Below, piece after piece: positions 23,080 to 34,278 of a stretch of 64,000 bases of DNA. This DNA is from Ashinkailepas kermadecensis (lineage: Eukaryota; Arthropoda; Thecostraca; Neolepadidae). The DNA lies in the NCBI GenBank assembly GCA_034440615.1, contig JAOTOM010004283.1, forward strand, positions 186,001-250,000, in the 5' to 3' direction. The notes under the pieces were generated by a model. That model saw only the letters and a program-made list of their open reading frames with translations, was not told the origin of the DNA and made no database searches. Position numbers and translations under genes: made by a program. The stretch's first letter is position 1. Each line of letters opens with the position of its first letter.

Positions 23080-24430
23080 CGCCTGTGTTTGAAAAAATTG
23101 CATCGAGCCCCTAAAAATAACAATGACCATTAAATTGACGCTGGGGTCTCAAAAAGCGGTACCGGGGCCCCTGAAAATATCGCTGGCTCCAAAAAGTCGT
23201 GTCAGGGCCCGATAAAATCATGCTAGGGGCCCAGGAAGTCTTGCCGGGCCCCCTGAAAATGACACAGAGCCGCAAAAGGTGGGGCCGGTGCCCCTGCAAA
23301 TCCCGCTTGGGCCCACAAAAGTCGGACCAGGATCCCTGAAAATCACGTTGGGGGCCTCAAAAGTTCGCACATTGGCCCCTGAAAATGACGCTGGAGGCCC
23401 AAGAAGTCTCGCCGGGGCCGATGAAAATGACGCTGAGGTCCCAAAAGGTGGGGCCGGGCCCCTGAAAATCGCGCTGGGGCCCACAAAATGCCGGACCTGG
23501 GGCCTTGAAAATAACGCTGAGGCCTCAAAAATTCGCACCTGGGTCCCTGAAAATCAGGCTCGTGGCCAAAAAAAGTCGTGCTGGGTCCTTCAAAATCACG
23601 ATGAGGCACCGAAAAAGTCCGACCAGGGCCCCTGAGAATCCCGCTGGGGTCTCAAAAGTTCGCGCCTTGTCCCATAAAATCACACTGGAGGCCCAAAAAA
23701 GTCGCGACGGAGTTCTTGAAAATCACGACAGGAGCCCCAAAAGGTCGGGGGCCACTGGAAATGACACTGAGCGTGGGAGTACCAAAAAGTCGCGCCTGGA
23801 CCCCTGAAAATCACGCTAGGGGCTCGACTGGTCGCACCGGAGCCACAAAAGCGTAGTCAAATCGACCAGAAAATTGAAGCCGGAACAAAGAAGGAAGAAT
23901 CCGAACATGGAAAATCACTCTGGACCACAAAAAATCGCGCCAAAAGTGCCCAAAGTGTGTTGGGGTTCCAAAAACGTATCGAGGCAGCTAAAACTCGTAC
24001 TAGGGATACCACCAAATGACGCCGGGGCCATACAAATCACACCGAGACCCAAAGAAGTCGTGTAGCAGCCCTTGAAATTACACTGTGGGCCCAAAAGTTC
24101 GCGCCGAGCCCCAAGAGTTGCAGCTGGCTCCACAAAAGTGAATTCCTAGCCGGAATGTCACTCAGCCGCTTCAAAAATCGCGTCAAAGATTCAAAAATCG
24201 CGTCGGGTCCCGGAAAATAAACATGACAGGACACTGATGCAAATTGCACCCGGAGCCCAAAGAATCGTACCAGGGACAAAAAAAATCGTGCACGGGACTA
24301 CCAAAAATATAACTCAACCTCCAAAAATATCACAACTGTGCCCAATCGAATCGACCCGAGCACCTGAAAATTCAGAACAGGTCTCGAGAGAAAATCTTCC
24401 GAAGGGCTTTCTACTCTGAAGGGTGCCATC
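23080..24430. repeat. Degenerate 21/42-bp satellite (locus B)
   Basis: Successive anchors GAAAATCACG/GAAAATGACG are spaced 41-43 bases apart. Each interval contains two related halves (GAAAATCACGCTGGGGCCC and AAAAGTCGCGCCGGGGCC), so the monomer is about 21 bp organised as dimers. Orientation is opposite to locus A. Copies become more diverged toward 24400. Confidence 0.8.
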
Positions 24431-24449
24431 GGCTAAACAAAAAGGTTAC

Positions 24450-26795
24450 GATGGGGTGGCGATTATCGCCAAGTCAGTACTAACTATTACCATTTAGACA
24501 ATTTCTACGCCTCCGAACTCGAGCTCCAAACTAGAATCACTCTGGTCCAAAGTCAAAGGGAAAAGCGGAAAGTATTTCATTCTAGCGGCAATCTATCGGC
24601 CTCCTCGTAACACTCTTCCTGCCTTAAATGATGACTTCGCTGAGCTCGAAGGACAGGTTCAATTGGCGACACTGAACTTTACCAGCACTTTCTACCTCGC
24701 AGGTGATCTAAATTGTAACCTTCTCGACACGGCTAATAGCTCCAGCAAAACACACCTGCTTGAGTTCATTAGCAACTATTCACTTACCGTTACAGTGCAG
24801 CGCCCTACATTCACCACAGGCTCTTTATTGGATGTGATCATAACAAACTCGCCCATCTCTGTCGGCAGAACCAGAGTGAGTTTCTGTCACTACAGTCCTC
24901 ACAAATTTATCATAAATTCCATTAAAGTAAACAGGCCTGCCTCAGTTAACACCATGATAAAGTCATGTTCTTACGGACGAGTAGATACCTCGGAACTGAC
25001 CCTTAACCTTAGTGAGATCGACTGGGTCCAGGTCACTGGGCGCATCTCAGTAACTGACAAATGGGACACCCTGCTGAAATTGCTGACACCTATTCTCGAC
25101 GAGCACCTGCCACTCAGAAACATCAAAATTCGGAACCCAACAGCACCACATGTCAGCGAAGCTACCAAACAGCTCATGCACCGGCGAAATGTAGCTTTGC
25201 ACTTGCAAGATAGACGCACATACAAAGTACTTAACAGACAAGTTCGCTCAGCTATTAGAGCTGACTGTAGGGACGATATTAGCAGAAAGATGGCTCAGAA
25301 ACGCCCATCAGCTGCGTGGCGTGCTATTAAGCCCATTATCGACACCAAAAAGGCTCTCATAGAGTTCAACCTCAGGTCCTACCTGAGCAGCTAAATCAAT
25401 ACTTTGTTAGTGTCGGACCTAAGGTATCAGCAGAAGTCAAACGCCAGGCAAACATGCCTGAACACACACCTCCCAGTTCCCGGCTATCGCGCGTCTCTAC
25501 CAGCTCCTATAAAGTATCACCCACATCCCTCGAACAGCTAACCAAAATTGTCATGGACATGAGGAGCACAAGTGCTTGCGGACCCGACGGGATCTGTATT
25601 AAGGTTATCAAATCTCTGTTCTTTTTAATCGGAGAAGTACTGCTCGACATTATGAACACAAGCCTGAATACAGCTGATATCCCCTCCACTTAGAAACAGT
25701 CAATAGTAACTCCCATTCACAAATCAGGAGATCCTTCGGATCCCTCTAATTTTAGGCCCATCTCATTGGTTCCGGTTATGGCTAAAATCACAGAGTGGGT
25801 AGTGCAGAAACAACTGTATCACTATCTGAACTCAAACCACCTACTGGCCCAAACTCAGCATGGCTTAAGACCACGCCACTCTACGGAAACCGCTCTCATC
25901 TCAGTCACGGACAAAATACTAGCAGCAATGGACCGTTCGGAAGTAGCTCTCATTTGCATTATGGACCTCAGTAAATGCTTCGACGTAATAGATCACACCA
26001 AACTGCTCACTAAACTAGAACTCCATGGAATCGATACTGACTGGTTTAGGGCTTATCTGGGAGGTCACACGCAGGCTGTTAGCATCTCAGATGAACACGG
26101 AAACAAGCATCTCTCCTTACTTTCTCCCAAACAACATAGGTGTTTTTCAAGGCTCATCACTAGGTCCACTCCTCTATTGCATCTTTTCGAACGACCTCAG
26201 TTTGCACGTCCCGGTAGCACACGTCACTCAGTTCGCAGACGACACCCAGGTCTTCATCTCCGGTCGCAAATCTGATCTCCCAAATCTGATAAATCAGATG
26301 AAGACATGTCTGAACCAACTTTACGACTACTTCCTGGATAACGGTTTGAAGGTAAACCCGACCAAAACTCAGCTTCTCACGTTCGGATCGCGTCAAAATC
26401 TTCGCAATATTACCCCGATACGAGTGTGCTTTAGGGACGCCGTGATAGATGATAGTCATTCGTGTAGGAACCTTGGTGTGACATTTGATCGCCACATGTC
26501 GTGGGATTCCCATGTAGCTGTTGTGATCCGCAAGTGCACTGGATTCCTTCTGGCCCTGACCCATCTGCGTCACCATCTGCCAACCAGTACCCTCTTCACT
26601 ATAGTCAATAGCCTAGTTATATCCAATATCTGCTACTGCATATGGTGTATGAATGTTTGTTGCGCATCTGCTCCCGCTATTGACCACAAATCTATCCTTT
26701 CTTTGTAAATATCTGTGAGTTATACCCAGACTGTCCATAATAGCCACTATACGTGGAGGGCATGTATCGTGAAATAAATAAATAAATAAATACCC
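24450..26795 (+). mobile_element. CR1/Jockey-type LINE, 5'-truncated and dead
   Basis: Endonuclease remnants are GGVAIIAKS, AAIYRPPRN and AGDLNCNLLD. The SDH motif has decayed to SPH. Then follow a linker and an RT domain with STSACGPDG, NFRPISLVPV, LSKCFDVIDH, GSSLGPLLYCIFSNDL and the catalytic box QFADDTQVF. The C-terminal region (NLGVTFDRHMSWDSHV, THLRHHLP) reaches a stop near 26706. The element ends in a tail of AAAT repeats (26774-26792), typical of target-primed insertion. Breaks are a stop in the endonuclease part, a frameshift near 25385, a TAG at 25691 and another frameshift near 26130. It abuts satellite locus B on its left. Confidence 0.9.
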
Positions 26796-27385
26796 AATGT
26801 CTGGGTGTTATTTCGTGGTGTCAAGTACAAGTTTGCGGAAATTATCGGGTGCACAAGAATTTGGTATATTTGCGTTTTTTGGCCATTTTTTTGCGAACGA
26901 TGATGAATCGGTGACCATAATGGGTCATTTTGATCGATGTGCTCTATGTACGTGCTATGTAGACTATCACCTGCAAAAATCGGGTATATTCAATGTGTCA
27001 CCATGATTTTATTATGTACCCCGTAAATAGATATAGTGCATGAGTGAAACCAACTTTGGTGACCTGAGGTCAAACTGTGACATTGTAGGTCACGTAATTC
27101 GATGTGCTGCATCTTCGATGGACAGCGGACATCAAGGCGTTGGAATCATTCGGCTAAGTGAAAGACTTTGAATTTATGTGGTATCCCGTTGTTGACCTGA
27201 ATGACCTTTCTTAACATCTTGAGATCGAACTGCTCGTCCTACTGAATAATTATTGTTTGCCTTACTTTTGCAAGCGACAAAGATCATATACTGAAAAAAA
27301 ATGAACGAAATCTGAGAGTATGCGAATAGGATGCGGAATGCGAATGCGAATACGTTGCTAATATCATGGACATGACTCGACAGAG
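26796..27385. other. Unique sequence, no gene recognised
   Basis: AT-rich. Nothing recognisable beyond the LINE tail. Confidence 0.5.
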
Positions 27386-27389
27386 ATAA

Positions 27390-27930
27390 AGCCGGAGCCC
27401 TCCAAAATAAGCTGAGATTCCGACAAATAAATGTTTGAGCCAGCAAAATCGCTCCGGAGCTCCAAGCATAGCGCCAGATGTCATCGAAATCGCTACGGAC
27501 CCGAATATGTACCGGAGCTCGAAAAAATCGCGGCGGGATGCAAAAATATTTCGCCTGAGGGCGGAACAAAATCAGGCCGGGACTCGGATTTCCCAAAAAT
27601 CAGAAGTGGTACCCAAAAATCACGTAGAGCCCAGAAAACTGGTGTTGGGTGCCCCCGGAATCACGCTTCTGGGCCCGAAAAGTCGCGCCGGGACTCCAAG
27701 AAATCGCACCGGAGTCACAAAATCATGCTGGGGTATCACAAATATGCTTCAGAAGCCACAAATAAACACAGCGCGACCCTAAGAGCACATGCCTGAAATT
27801 TACCGAGTCCTTCAAAGCGCACGAAGGCCCGCGAAGTTCGGCTGGGCCTCAAAGCATGCGTTGCAGCCCACAATTTACACACTGGAGCTTTCAATGCACA
27901 TCGTGGCCAGGAAACCACATGAATGCCCTA
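27390..27930. repeat. Degenerate 21/42-bp satellite (locus C)
   Basis: Words such as AAAAATCGCGGCGGGA, GGGCCCGAAAAGTCGCGCC and CCAAGAAATCGCACCGG match loci A and B, in the same orientation as B. It decays toward 27930. Confidence 0.65.
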
Positions 27931-28597
27931 AAACAGGTTGTGGTCATCAAAAAGCAACATAGCCTTAAAAAAGGAGCAAGAAGAGGGAAATGCCAATGAG
28001 CCGAATGCGTAAGGCGGGTGTTCACGTGCACAAACGTTGGCATGGTTGCGACCGGCATCATGAACTGAAATGCCTGAAATTGTAAAATTTTGCATTTTTA
28101 AGTAATTTGCACAGGTGTAATTTCAGCAGTGTGAGGTGATTTATAAAGGGATACCAAAGTAAAACCTCGAACAGGGTGGGGGTGTTATGGCTGACATTCG
28201 GTGACTCAGGAACGGTGGTGGTAGATTGGGCCCCTCCAAAGGACAATTAAGTTGTCAGTAATTATTTTATTAAAAAATACAATGTCCCCTTTTAAAAATA
28301 GCAGTCGAAATCCGGGTACTTTAAAAAATATGGGTAGGTGTGTCACCCCCAAATCCGCCCCCCCCCCCCACCCTTCTCCTGACGCAAATCCTGGGTACGC
28401 CACTGAACTAACATGAACAAATAATTTTAACAAAGCTGGTAATTGTGTTCATTTCGCGAATAATAGATCCTTAGTCTGCCAGGTTTGTGTAAACTCATAG
28501 CTCCCATCGATGTAAATATTTTAAAGGACGACGTTGAAGTGCAGGTTCGCTGGCGGAGCGTCCGCGGATGGAAAGCCCATAAGTTCCCGAAGTTTAA
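27931..28597. other. Intergenic, with a possible old element end near 28350-28405
   Basis: On the minus strand from 28405, CAGTGGCGTACCCAGGATTTG resembles the conserved end of many degraded DNA transposons. No gene seen. Confidence 0.35.
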
Positions 28598-29803
28598 GGC
28601 TACGTTCTTTGTCACATTCCGTCCACGAATTCCGTGGAGTCTGACGTCATGTGTAGTTCATTGTCTATTCCTTACGAATCCCGCGGCCAGACTTCGTGGA
28701 TTCCGTGGGGAACGCGCGCACTGAAAAAAGGCTGTCCAGCCCCGTCCTGTGCGGTTTCTTCCAAGATGGCGACGCACACTGGAAGTGATGTGCGCGCCAA
28801 AGATAGCATTTCAAATTTGTAAGTAATGTTGTGGAGTGGATACGATTTGGCTGGATTGTGCGAAAATGTCACTAATGGATGCCATATTCCCAGCGGCGAG
28901 GGTTTTCCGTCGCAGCGTGGCCAAATTCTCAACTTTTGAGGTGAAACAGCAGTAAGCTAGACACTACCTTCAGAAACTTCTTTTTTCTGATTATTGGCAT
29001 CTCCACCCAGTAAACATGCCGATGTCGGCTCGCTGTTCGCATGTGTCGGGGGAGCTAGACATCTCGTAAACGGCATGCCGACATCGGGCCGCTCTCGGCC
29101 AGACATTGGCATACTGATCTGGAATATCAACATATGTTTGGTTGAATTCGGCATATCAATAGCGGCCAGCTGACGTCGGGCCGTTGTCAGACATCTCACT
29201 CCCAGCCAACAGCGGGCCCCTAGCGTACCGACAGCAGCCTGACAGCGTCCCACGTTGGCTGGATGTCAGCTTGCATGTCGGCTTGGCGGACATTCCACTC
29301 ATCAGCTGACAGCGGGCCACTAGCGTCCAGACAGCGGAACAACGTCGGTCCGCTGTCGGCATGTTAACTGGGAAATGACCAATGTAAATGTCCTCCCTAC
29401 CCTTGACATGTCTGTCAAAGCCTGCCCTGGACATATCTGATATTCATCTATATATTACACGAGCCATCTCAGAATGGCTTCGCATTTTTTTCTTTTTTTA
29501 CTCTTGACATCATGTGCATTAAATTGGACATCAGTAGATAATAATAATAAGACCATAGGTGGGGCTTTGTAGAATTACTGGTGTTGCCAACAAGTGATTC
29601 AACCACATTAATCTCATGTAACGGCATGCAATAAATGTCAATCATAAAAATTCGTGGGAAGGTTTACGAACAGCGACACAAATGGCTGACATAGGTAATC
29701 CGGCGCGAAATTTCACAGAACGTTCCGCGGCTGCAGTCAACGAAATATGTAACGTCACATTACACGGAATCCGCGGAATGAAGGAGACAAAGAATGCATC
29801 CTA
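28598..29803. mobile_element. DNA-transposon-like element with long imperfect TIRs
   Basis: The left end, GGCTACGTTCTTTGTC followed by ATTCCGTGGAGTCTGACGT, is matched in reverse complement by the right end at about 29725-29803 (GGATGCATTCTTTGTC, ATTCCGTGTAATGTGACGT). About 75 bases match at roughly 70 percent. The interior encodes nothing recognisable and hosts the MITE at 29006-29372. Target duplication is unresolved: the left flank is TTAA and the right flank TAGG. Confidence 0.55.
29006..29372. mobile_element. MITE with CCCAGT...ACTGGG termini, nested
   Basis: The 5' end CCCAGTAAACATGCCGATGT and the reverse complement of the 3' end CCCAGTTAACATGCCGACAG are near-perfect inverted repeats. 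The 367-bp interior is built of related words (GACATCGGGCCGCT, GACAGCGGGCC), so the element is internally repetitive and partly palindromic. It is non-coding and inserted inside the TIR element. Confidence 0.75.
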
Positions 29804-30108
29804 GGTATCACCAGAACTCGGGTAGGTAAGTCACGCGCGAGTTATAAATCAATGCGTGAACTGGGCTAGGAATTTCAGTCAGTATTTTGTTTAAAGTATT
29901 TTTAAAACCGTTGCTTCAAGCTCACCGCAGCCAAGATAACTAGAGACAACAGGTCATTGACTTATATATATTAGCTAGACATGCTTCCAGACTTTTCACA
30001 AAATTCCTATGACGACGCCACGCAGCACAGGGGCATCGAGCCTTTTCCGGTGGTTTACGCCTTGGAGGTTCCATCTGGGTCTTCGTGTCGGTCAGTTAGA
30101 GGCGAAGA

Positions 30109-30191
30109 ATGGTGAAATCGTGCTTTGTATGGGGTTGTACCAAGCGCCTTGGTCACCATATCGATTCTGGGAACCAGATTTTGTTCCATCT
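30109..30191 (+). pseudogene. THAP-domain first exon (P/THAP9-like transposase)
   Basis: The exon encodes MVKSCFVWGCTKRLG and then GNQILFH, the start of a THAP C2CH zinc-binding domain (Met near Cys5, CX4C). It stops at a strong splice donor, CT|GTAAGTG at 30191/30192. The remaining Cys and His of THAP would lie in a later exon, which I do not find. Together with the transposase C-terminus at 30446-30700 this looks like an internally deleted P-superfamily transposon. Confidence 0.6.
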
Positions 30192-30240
30192 GTAAGTGTT
30201 TTACTGCTAAATTTCTCATAAATATGAGGGTGGCTACAAC

Positions 30241-30880
30241 AACAACCACAAGGCCGAACAGCTGCGCCAAGCCATGCGACGTCTCACCCTGCACAACTTC
30301 ATCTCACCATCAGCCACAGGGAACTGCGAGCCACAGGACGGCGACGACCACGGCCTGCTGGACATTCAGTGTCCAACGCGTCAACGGGTTCAGGAGGGCG
30401 AAAGCAGGCCGATGCCAACAGTCGTGCAGCATACCCTGGATATGAGATAACTGCTCTGAATTTGTGGATAATTGTGCCGGGTACATCGCTGAGTATATGT
30501 GCCGTAAACTGGTGGAGCAGCGTAGTGTGAAATGTGCTGGGTGCGTTGGAGCAGTGCTGTGCAATGCAGAGGACCGTCCACCGCCCGAAGTCATGCATCT
30601 GATGAACTTGCGAGACAACGGAGGCCTCGTCGTTCATTCAGCGCCCACGTATTGTGCTGTCATGTCGGCTGAGCGACACTTCACCGCACTAAAGAAGTGC
30701 GGTGATATCACTCAACGCTCTGATCTGGTACTGGACATATGCATATGTAGATATCCCAAAACAAGACTGGAGATCTCACCGAGCCGGGGGGTCCAGGTTC
30801 TTATTTTCAGATTTAATAGGGAAAATGACAGCAACATTACCAGGGTACCAAACTGGGTGTCACTTTGTACGCGCTAACGG
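30241..30880 (+). pseudogene. P/THAP9-like transposase remnant, C-terminal region
   Basis: One frame opens at 30241 (NNHKAEQLRQAMRRLTLHNF) and stops near 30450. Another then reads SEFVDNCAGYIAEYMCRKLVE, CAGCVGAVLCN and NLRDNGGLVVHS. This matches the family pattern YIAGYxxRKL - CxxCxxxL - NxGGLxxPS found near the C-terminus of P-element and THAP9 transposases. The frame change and loss of the catalytic middle show it is broken. I infer that both pieces come from one element. Confidence 0.6.
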
Positions 30881-30944
30881 GGGCCACTGGCCCCTTCACT
30901 CATTTATTACGTCACCTCACTAATTGGTTTTCTCCCGCCCTAAG

Positions 30945-31114
30945 AAGAATATGTATGGATATGGATTGTGGCTTTACGACGCACTGAGCAGCTGAGGTCA
31001 TATGGCGTCGCCTGCCTCTCACCCTGGCAGGAAGGGCGGGCATCGCGGGGATTCGAACCCCGTATCTCCGGCGTACCAGACGCTCAGCTTAACCACTGAG
31101 CTACCAACGCCCCC
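30945..31114 (-). repeat. tRNA-derived SINE
   Basis: Read from 31114 on the minus strand, the head is GGGGCGTTGGTAGCTCAGTG. It has a perfect A box (TGGTAGCTCAGTGG) and B box (GGTTCGAATCC). The T-arm CGGGG-TTCGAAT-CCCCG is intact, but no proper five-pair anticodon stem forms. The body continues about 90 bases past the tRNA part, to CGTCGTAAAGCCACAATCC and beyond. It is therefore a SINE head, not a functional tRNA. Confidence 0.7.
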
Positions 31115-32375
31115 AAGCATACTGAAGCTTAACCATTTAGCATATGGATGTACACTAGATGCAAATGGCGTTCGGGGTAGCTTCGGCCATCAAAAAGATC
31201 CTTTGTCCCCCAACCAATTACAGAAATTAACACCCATGGTACCGAATTAGGGGGTTCGGACCATGGCCAGCTGGGATATCCAGCAATGTCCCCAGGACAC
31301 CCCGCGTTGGATCTCTAGCCATGGTTCGGGAAGGAGGTCAGAGAGGGTCGCGCGCACGTCACATCCCATGTTATGTGAAAACATGGGAGGCTGCTGACTG
31401 AGCCAATGGGTCTGTTCCCGCGACCTCATCCGGAATAGGCTGAGCTTCGACCAGTGGAGGTATTCCAGGTCGAGGCGCGGGAATGACCGGTAGAGTTTTG
31501 TCCTTCAATCAGCTGTTGGCGGTGGTATGGTTGTAGTGCTATTTGGCGCATGTGTGCAAATCGGTGGCATTCTCGGTCCCTTGCTCCGATCTCGCACGTG
31601 GCAGTGCCGATATTTTTATTAATTGATATACTTACTTGCTGTTGTGAAAGCACAATGAATCCTATTGTGCATTAGCTATTGGAGGATGAATAAAGTACGC
31701 TGCAAGCTGTGTTTTCTGATTCCGACTCCGACCGGGAAGCTGACGCACAGTGGATGGCGATGGCTTGTGCTGCTTCAGGAGCTCAAAAGCAATTCCAGGG
31801 GCGGATCCAGACATTTTCAAGGGCGGGGGAGGCAGGTACCCGTCTGGAGGAGAGTCATTTCCTCGGAGGGGCGCTGTTGCGGAAGTCCCTTGACGCTCTC
31901 GTTCAGAAGAATATTCATTAAGCAGGTGAAGGGGACTGCACTGGGGCATACTGAATGAACGTCTTTTACTCTGAGAGGGGCAAGTTGGGACGAAACACCT
32001 TTTAGCGAGGGGCACTCGGCGGATTACCGTTTGAGCAGTGGTGTTGCTCTCTGTATTGTTGAGGGGAAGTGCCACTTAATGTTGGTTTGACCTACCACAA
32101 TAATTTTAACTGCTAACATTGGACCATAGGGAGTGTGCCCTCCAATCCATTTGGGCCTGGCCACTACCATCATATATTTCCCCCAATAATTTGCATAGAT
32201 CTCAACGCCCGTGCGTCAGAGGGAAGCCACCTTCCCATGTGGAGTGCACACGGAGCTCCTCCATCGGCCACTGATACATGTATGGGTGCAAACAAAAAGA
32301 ATGGATGAATACCAGCAAGCATGTCCCCTCAAATGCATGCAAATTAGCATGCATGACTGAACCTATATTTGACAT
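31115..32375. other. Intergenic, with repeat fragments
   Basis: A 34-bp segment at 31412-31445 recurs inverted at 38903-38936. GGGGCGGATCCAG at about 31800 resembles the end of a degraded DNA transposon. A second interspersed repeat lies at 32080-32260. TGCATGC-AAATTA-GCATGCA at about 32334 is a short hairpin. No gene seen. Confidence 0.5.
32080..32260. repeat. Interspersed repeat, copy 1
   Basis: AATGTTGG, AATTTTAACTG, CCAATCCATTTGGGCCTG and ATTTCCCCCAATAATT reappear in the same order at 48890-49090, at about 65 percent identity by eye. Confidence 0.55.
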
Positions 32376-32439
32376 TTTGTTAGGTTAGGCACTTCGGCCT
32401 CCTCAGGCCATTTCGTGCCGTGGAAAGAGAAAAAAAGAA

Positions 32440-32925
32440 AAATTATAGTGCTGGAAAAGTCAGTTTATAAGTCCTGGAGCAAGTTGGTTTGTTGGAGAAA
32501 ATGAAAAGTAGTTTGAGGAGAAATGGATGATTATCCCCCAATAGTGTTGGCAGAGAAAACGGAATTTTGTGTATATGGCAACAGTCCGTCAGTATTTTTC
32601 GAGGACCGTGGAACTTCTGACAGTGAAGAAGAATATGTGTAACTGTAAGATAGGTGTTGCGTGATGGGCATGAAGGTCTGGGTGAAACCGTGTAGATATA
32701 TCGATGTGTAAGAAAAGTATGGCCGATGCGTACACGTGATAAGACTTTTTCACCGTGTCGGTTATCTATATGTGGTCTAGATATCGACGACAGGTTTGAT
32801 GATATGCAATTGTGTATGGTTTGATTTTGATTTGATTTATTCGGTTTGCCACACACAGGAACAGTGCCCCAATTATGGTGGTCCTCATACATACACTCAC
32901 ACACGCCGCCCACTCGTGACACTCT
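32440..32925 (-). pseudogene. LINE ORF2, C-terminal region
   Basis: GEKVLSRVRIGHTFLTHRYI and later VTHILLHCQKFHGPRK match the post-RNase-H segment of I-group LINEs, usually LxRLRxGHT...HxYL and a conserved HxLxxC. The frame ends near 32443, followed by an A-rich 3' leader. Confidence 0.75.
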
Positions 32926-33148
32926 ACTTCAGAATGGTAAAATGGTGACTGGTTAAAAACAATACAGTAAAAAATGAACATGTACGATATATAATTATGG
33001 CTTGATGAAAGAGGTGAGAATGTTTATGCTAAGATGTCGTACAGATGTGTGACGAAACACTACAATTACCTTACAGCAGTTGCATGTAGGAATGCAAACA
33101 TAGTGCGTCTGGAGTCCCGAAACATATCCAGTGCTGGCTGTACGGCGG

Positions 33149-33830
33149 TTAATGCGTTCGCAGCTCGGGGTAAGCGGGAGAACAGGCTGGTTGCAATAGC
33201 GTTGACGCGGGCACGGGGCACCGCAAACAGGTCAACACTGCAAACTGGTTCGTGTTTCGTGTCCAATGTTGTGTCCAAAAATGTCGAATGCTCTGTTGTA
33301 TTGATGATTTAATACCTTCAAGATGTGGTGGAATTTCTGTAATGTTTTGGAGGTGTAATGATGCTTTTGCTAATGTGTTGGCTTCTTCGTTCCCTGGGAT
33401 GTCGCAGTGACTGGGCACCCACAGGAAACAGACCTTCACGCCCATCAGATGATGTGTTCCTAACGTATCATAACTATAAATACGGCAATGCTGTGAAAAA
33501 GAAAGTGACGAAAGAGATTGTAAAACATATTTGGAGTCCGAACAAATGACGACGCTGCGCATGGGGTGACAGAGAAACGATTGCGAATGTAACGAAGGGC
33601 AATGAGGATAGCGTGCAATTCGGCGATGAAAATTGATGTTCCGTCTGGGAGTCGATGTTGTTTTTTGTATGTTCCCGAAACTGTGGCATTTCCTGTAAAG
33701 TTGCGTCTTTAGAACCGTCAGTAAAAACAAAAGGAACATGAGAATAACAAGACCGAAATTTGTGAAATTTTTGTTTCGCATATTTTGGACAAAGCTGTGA
33801 TTTTGGAGTGGTGGTTAGATACAAAATGTG
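33149..33830 (-). pseudogene. LINE ORF2, RNase H domain
   Basis: FVFTDGSKD (first catalytic Asp), ICSDSKYVLQSL (third) and FLWVPSHCDIPGNEEANTLA (fourth) are the ordered motifs of type I RNase H in I-superfamily LINEs. The first and later motifs lie in different frames, so at least one frameshift separates them near 33640. Confidence 0.85.
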
Positions 33831-34278
33831 TCGTTCGGCTATCTGCCACGGTGGTGTAGTTGGTGGAGAATGAGAAGTAATGCGTGGAATAGTGAAATGA
33901 AGTTGTTCAGAAAATGTTTTGACTCGAGAAGCTATAGTGAGACCAGTTCATTTTTCGGCTGGGCCTAAATAACCATGATGTAAATTTGGGAGAATTTGTA
34001 ATGACGCGTGTGTGGGGTGGTTTGCGTGAAATTGAATTTTGGAGGCGTACCTAAGTATTTGCTGCATTCTACGGAGAGCTAGTGGAGGAATTCCCGATTC
34101 GGCTTCTAAAGAAATTATGGGTGAAGTAGTCATTGCACCGAGTGCGATACGGATAAATTTATTTTCAATGGTGTCTAAAATGTGTAAGGAGGATGTGCTA
34201 GCACCGGTATATACTACGGATCCATATTTAATTATGGGTAGAACTAAATATTTGTAAAGTGGTAGACGTGTATGACGG

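Noticed and set aside
28760..28775. AAGATGGCG, YY1-like initiator motif
   Set aside because: It lies inside the TIR element with no following coding region. A single 9-mer match is weak.
31030..31114. Functional tRNA gene (minus strand)
   Set aside because: The A and B boxes are perfect but the anticodon stem does not form and the sequence continues into a SINE body.
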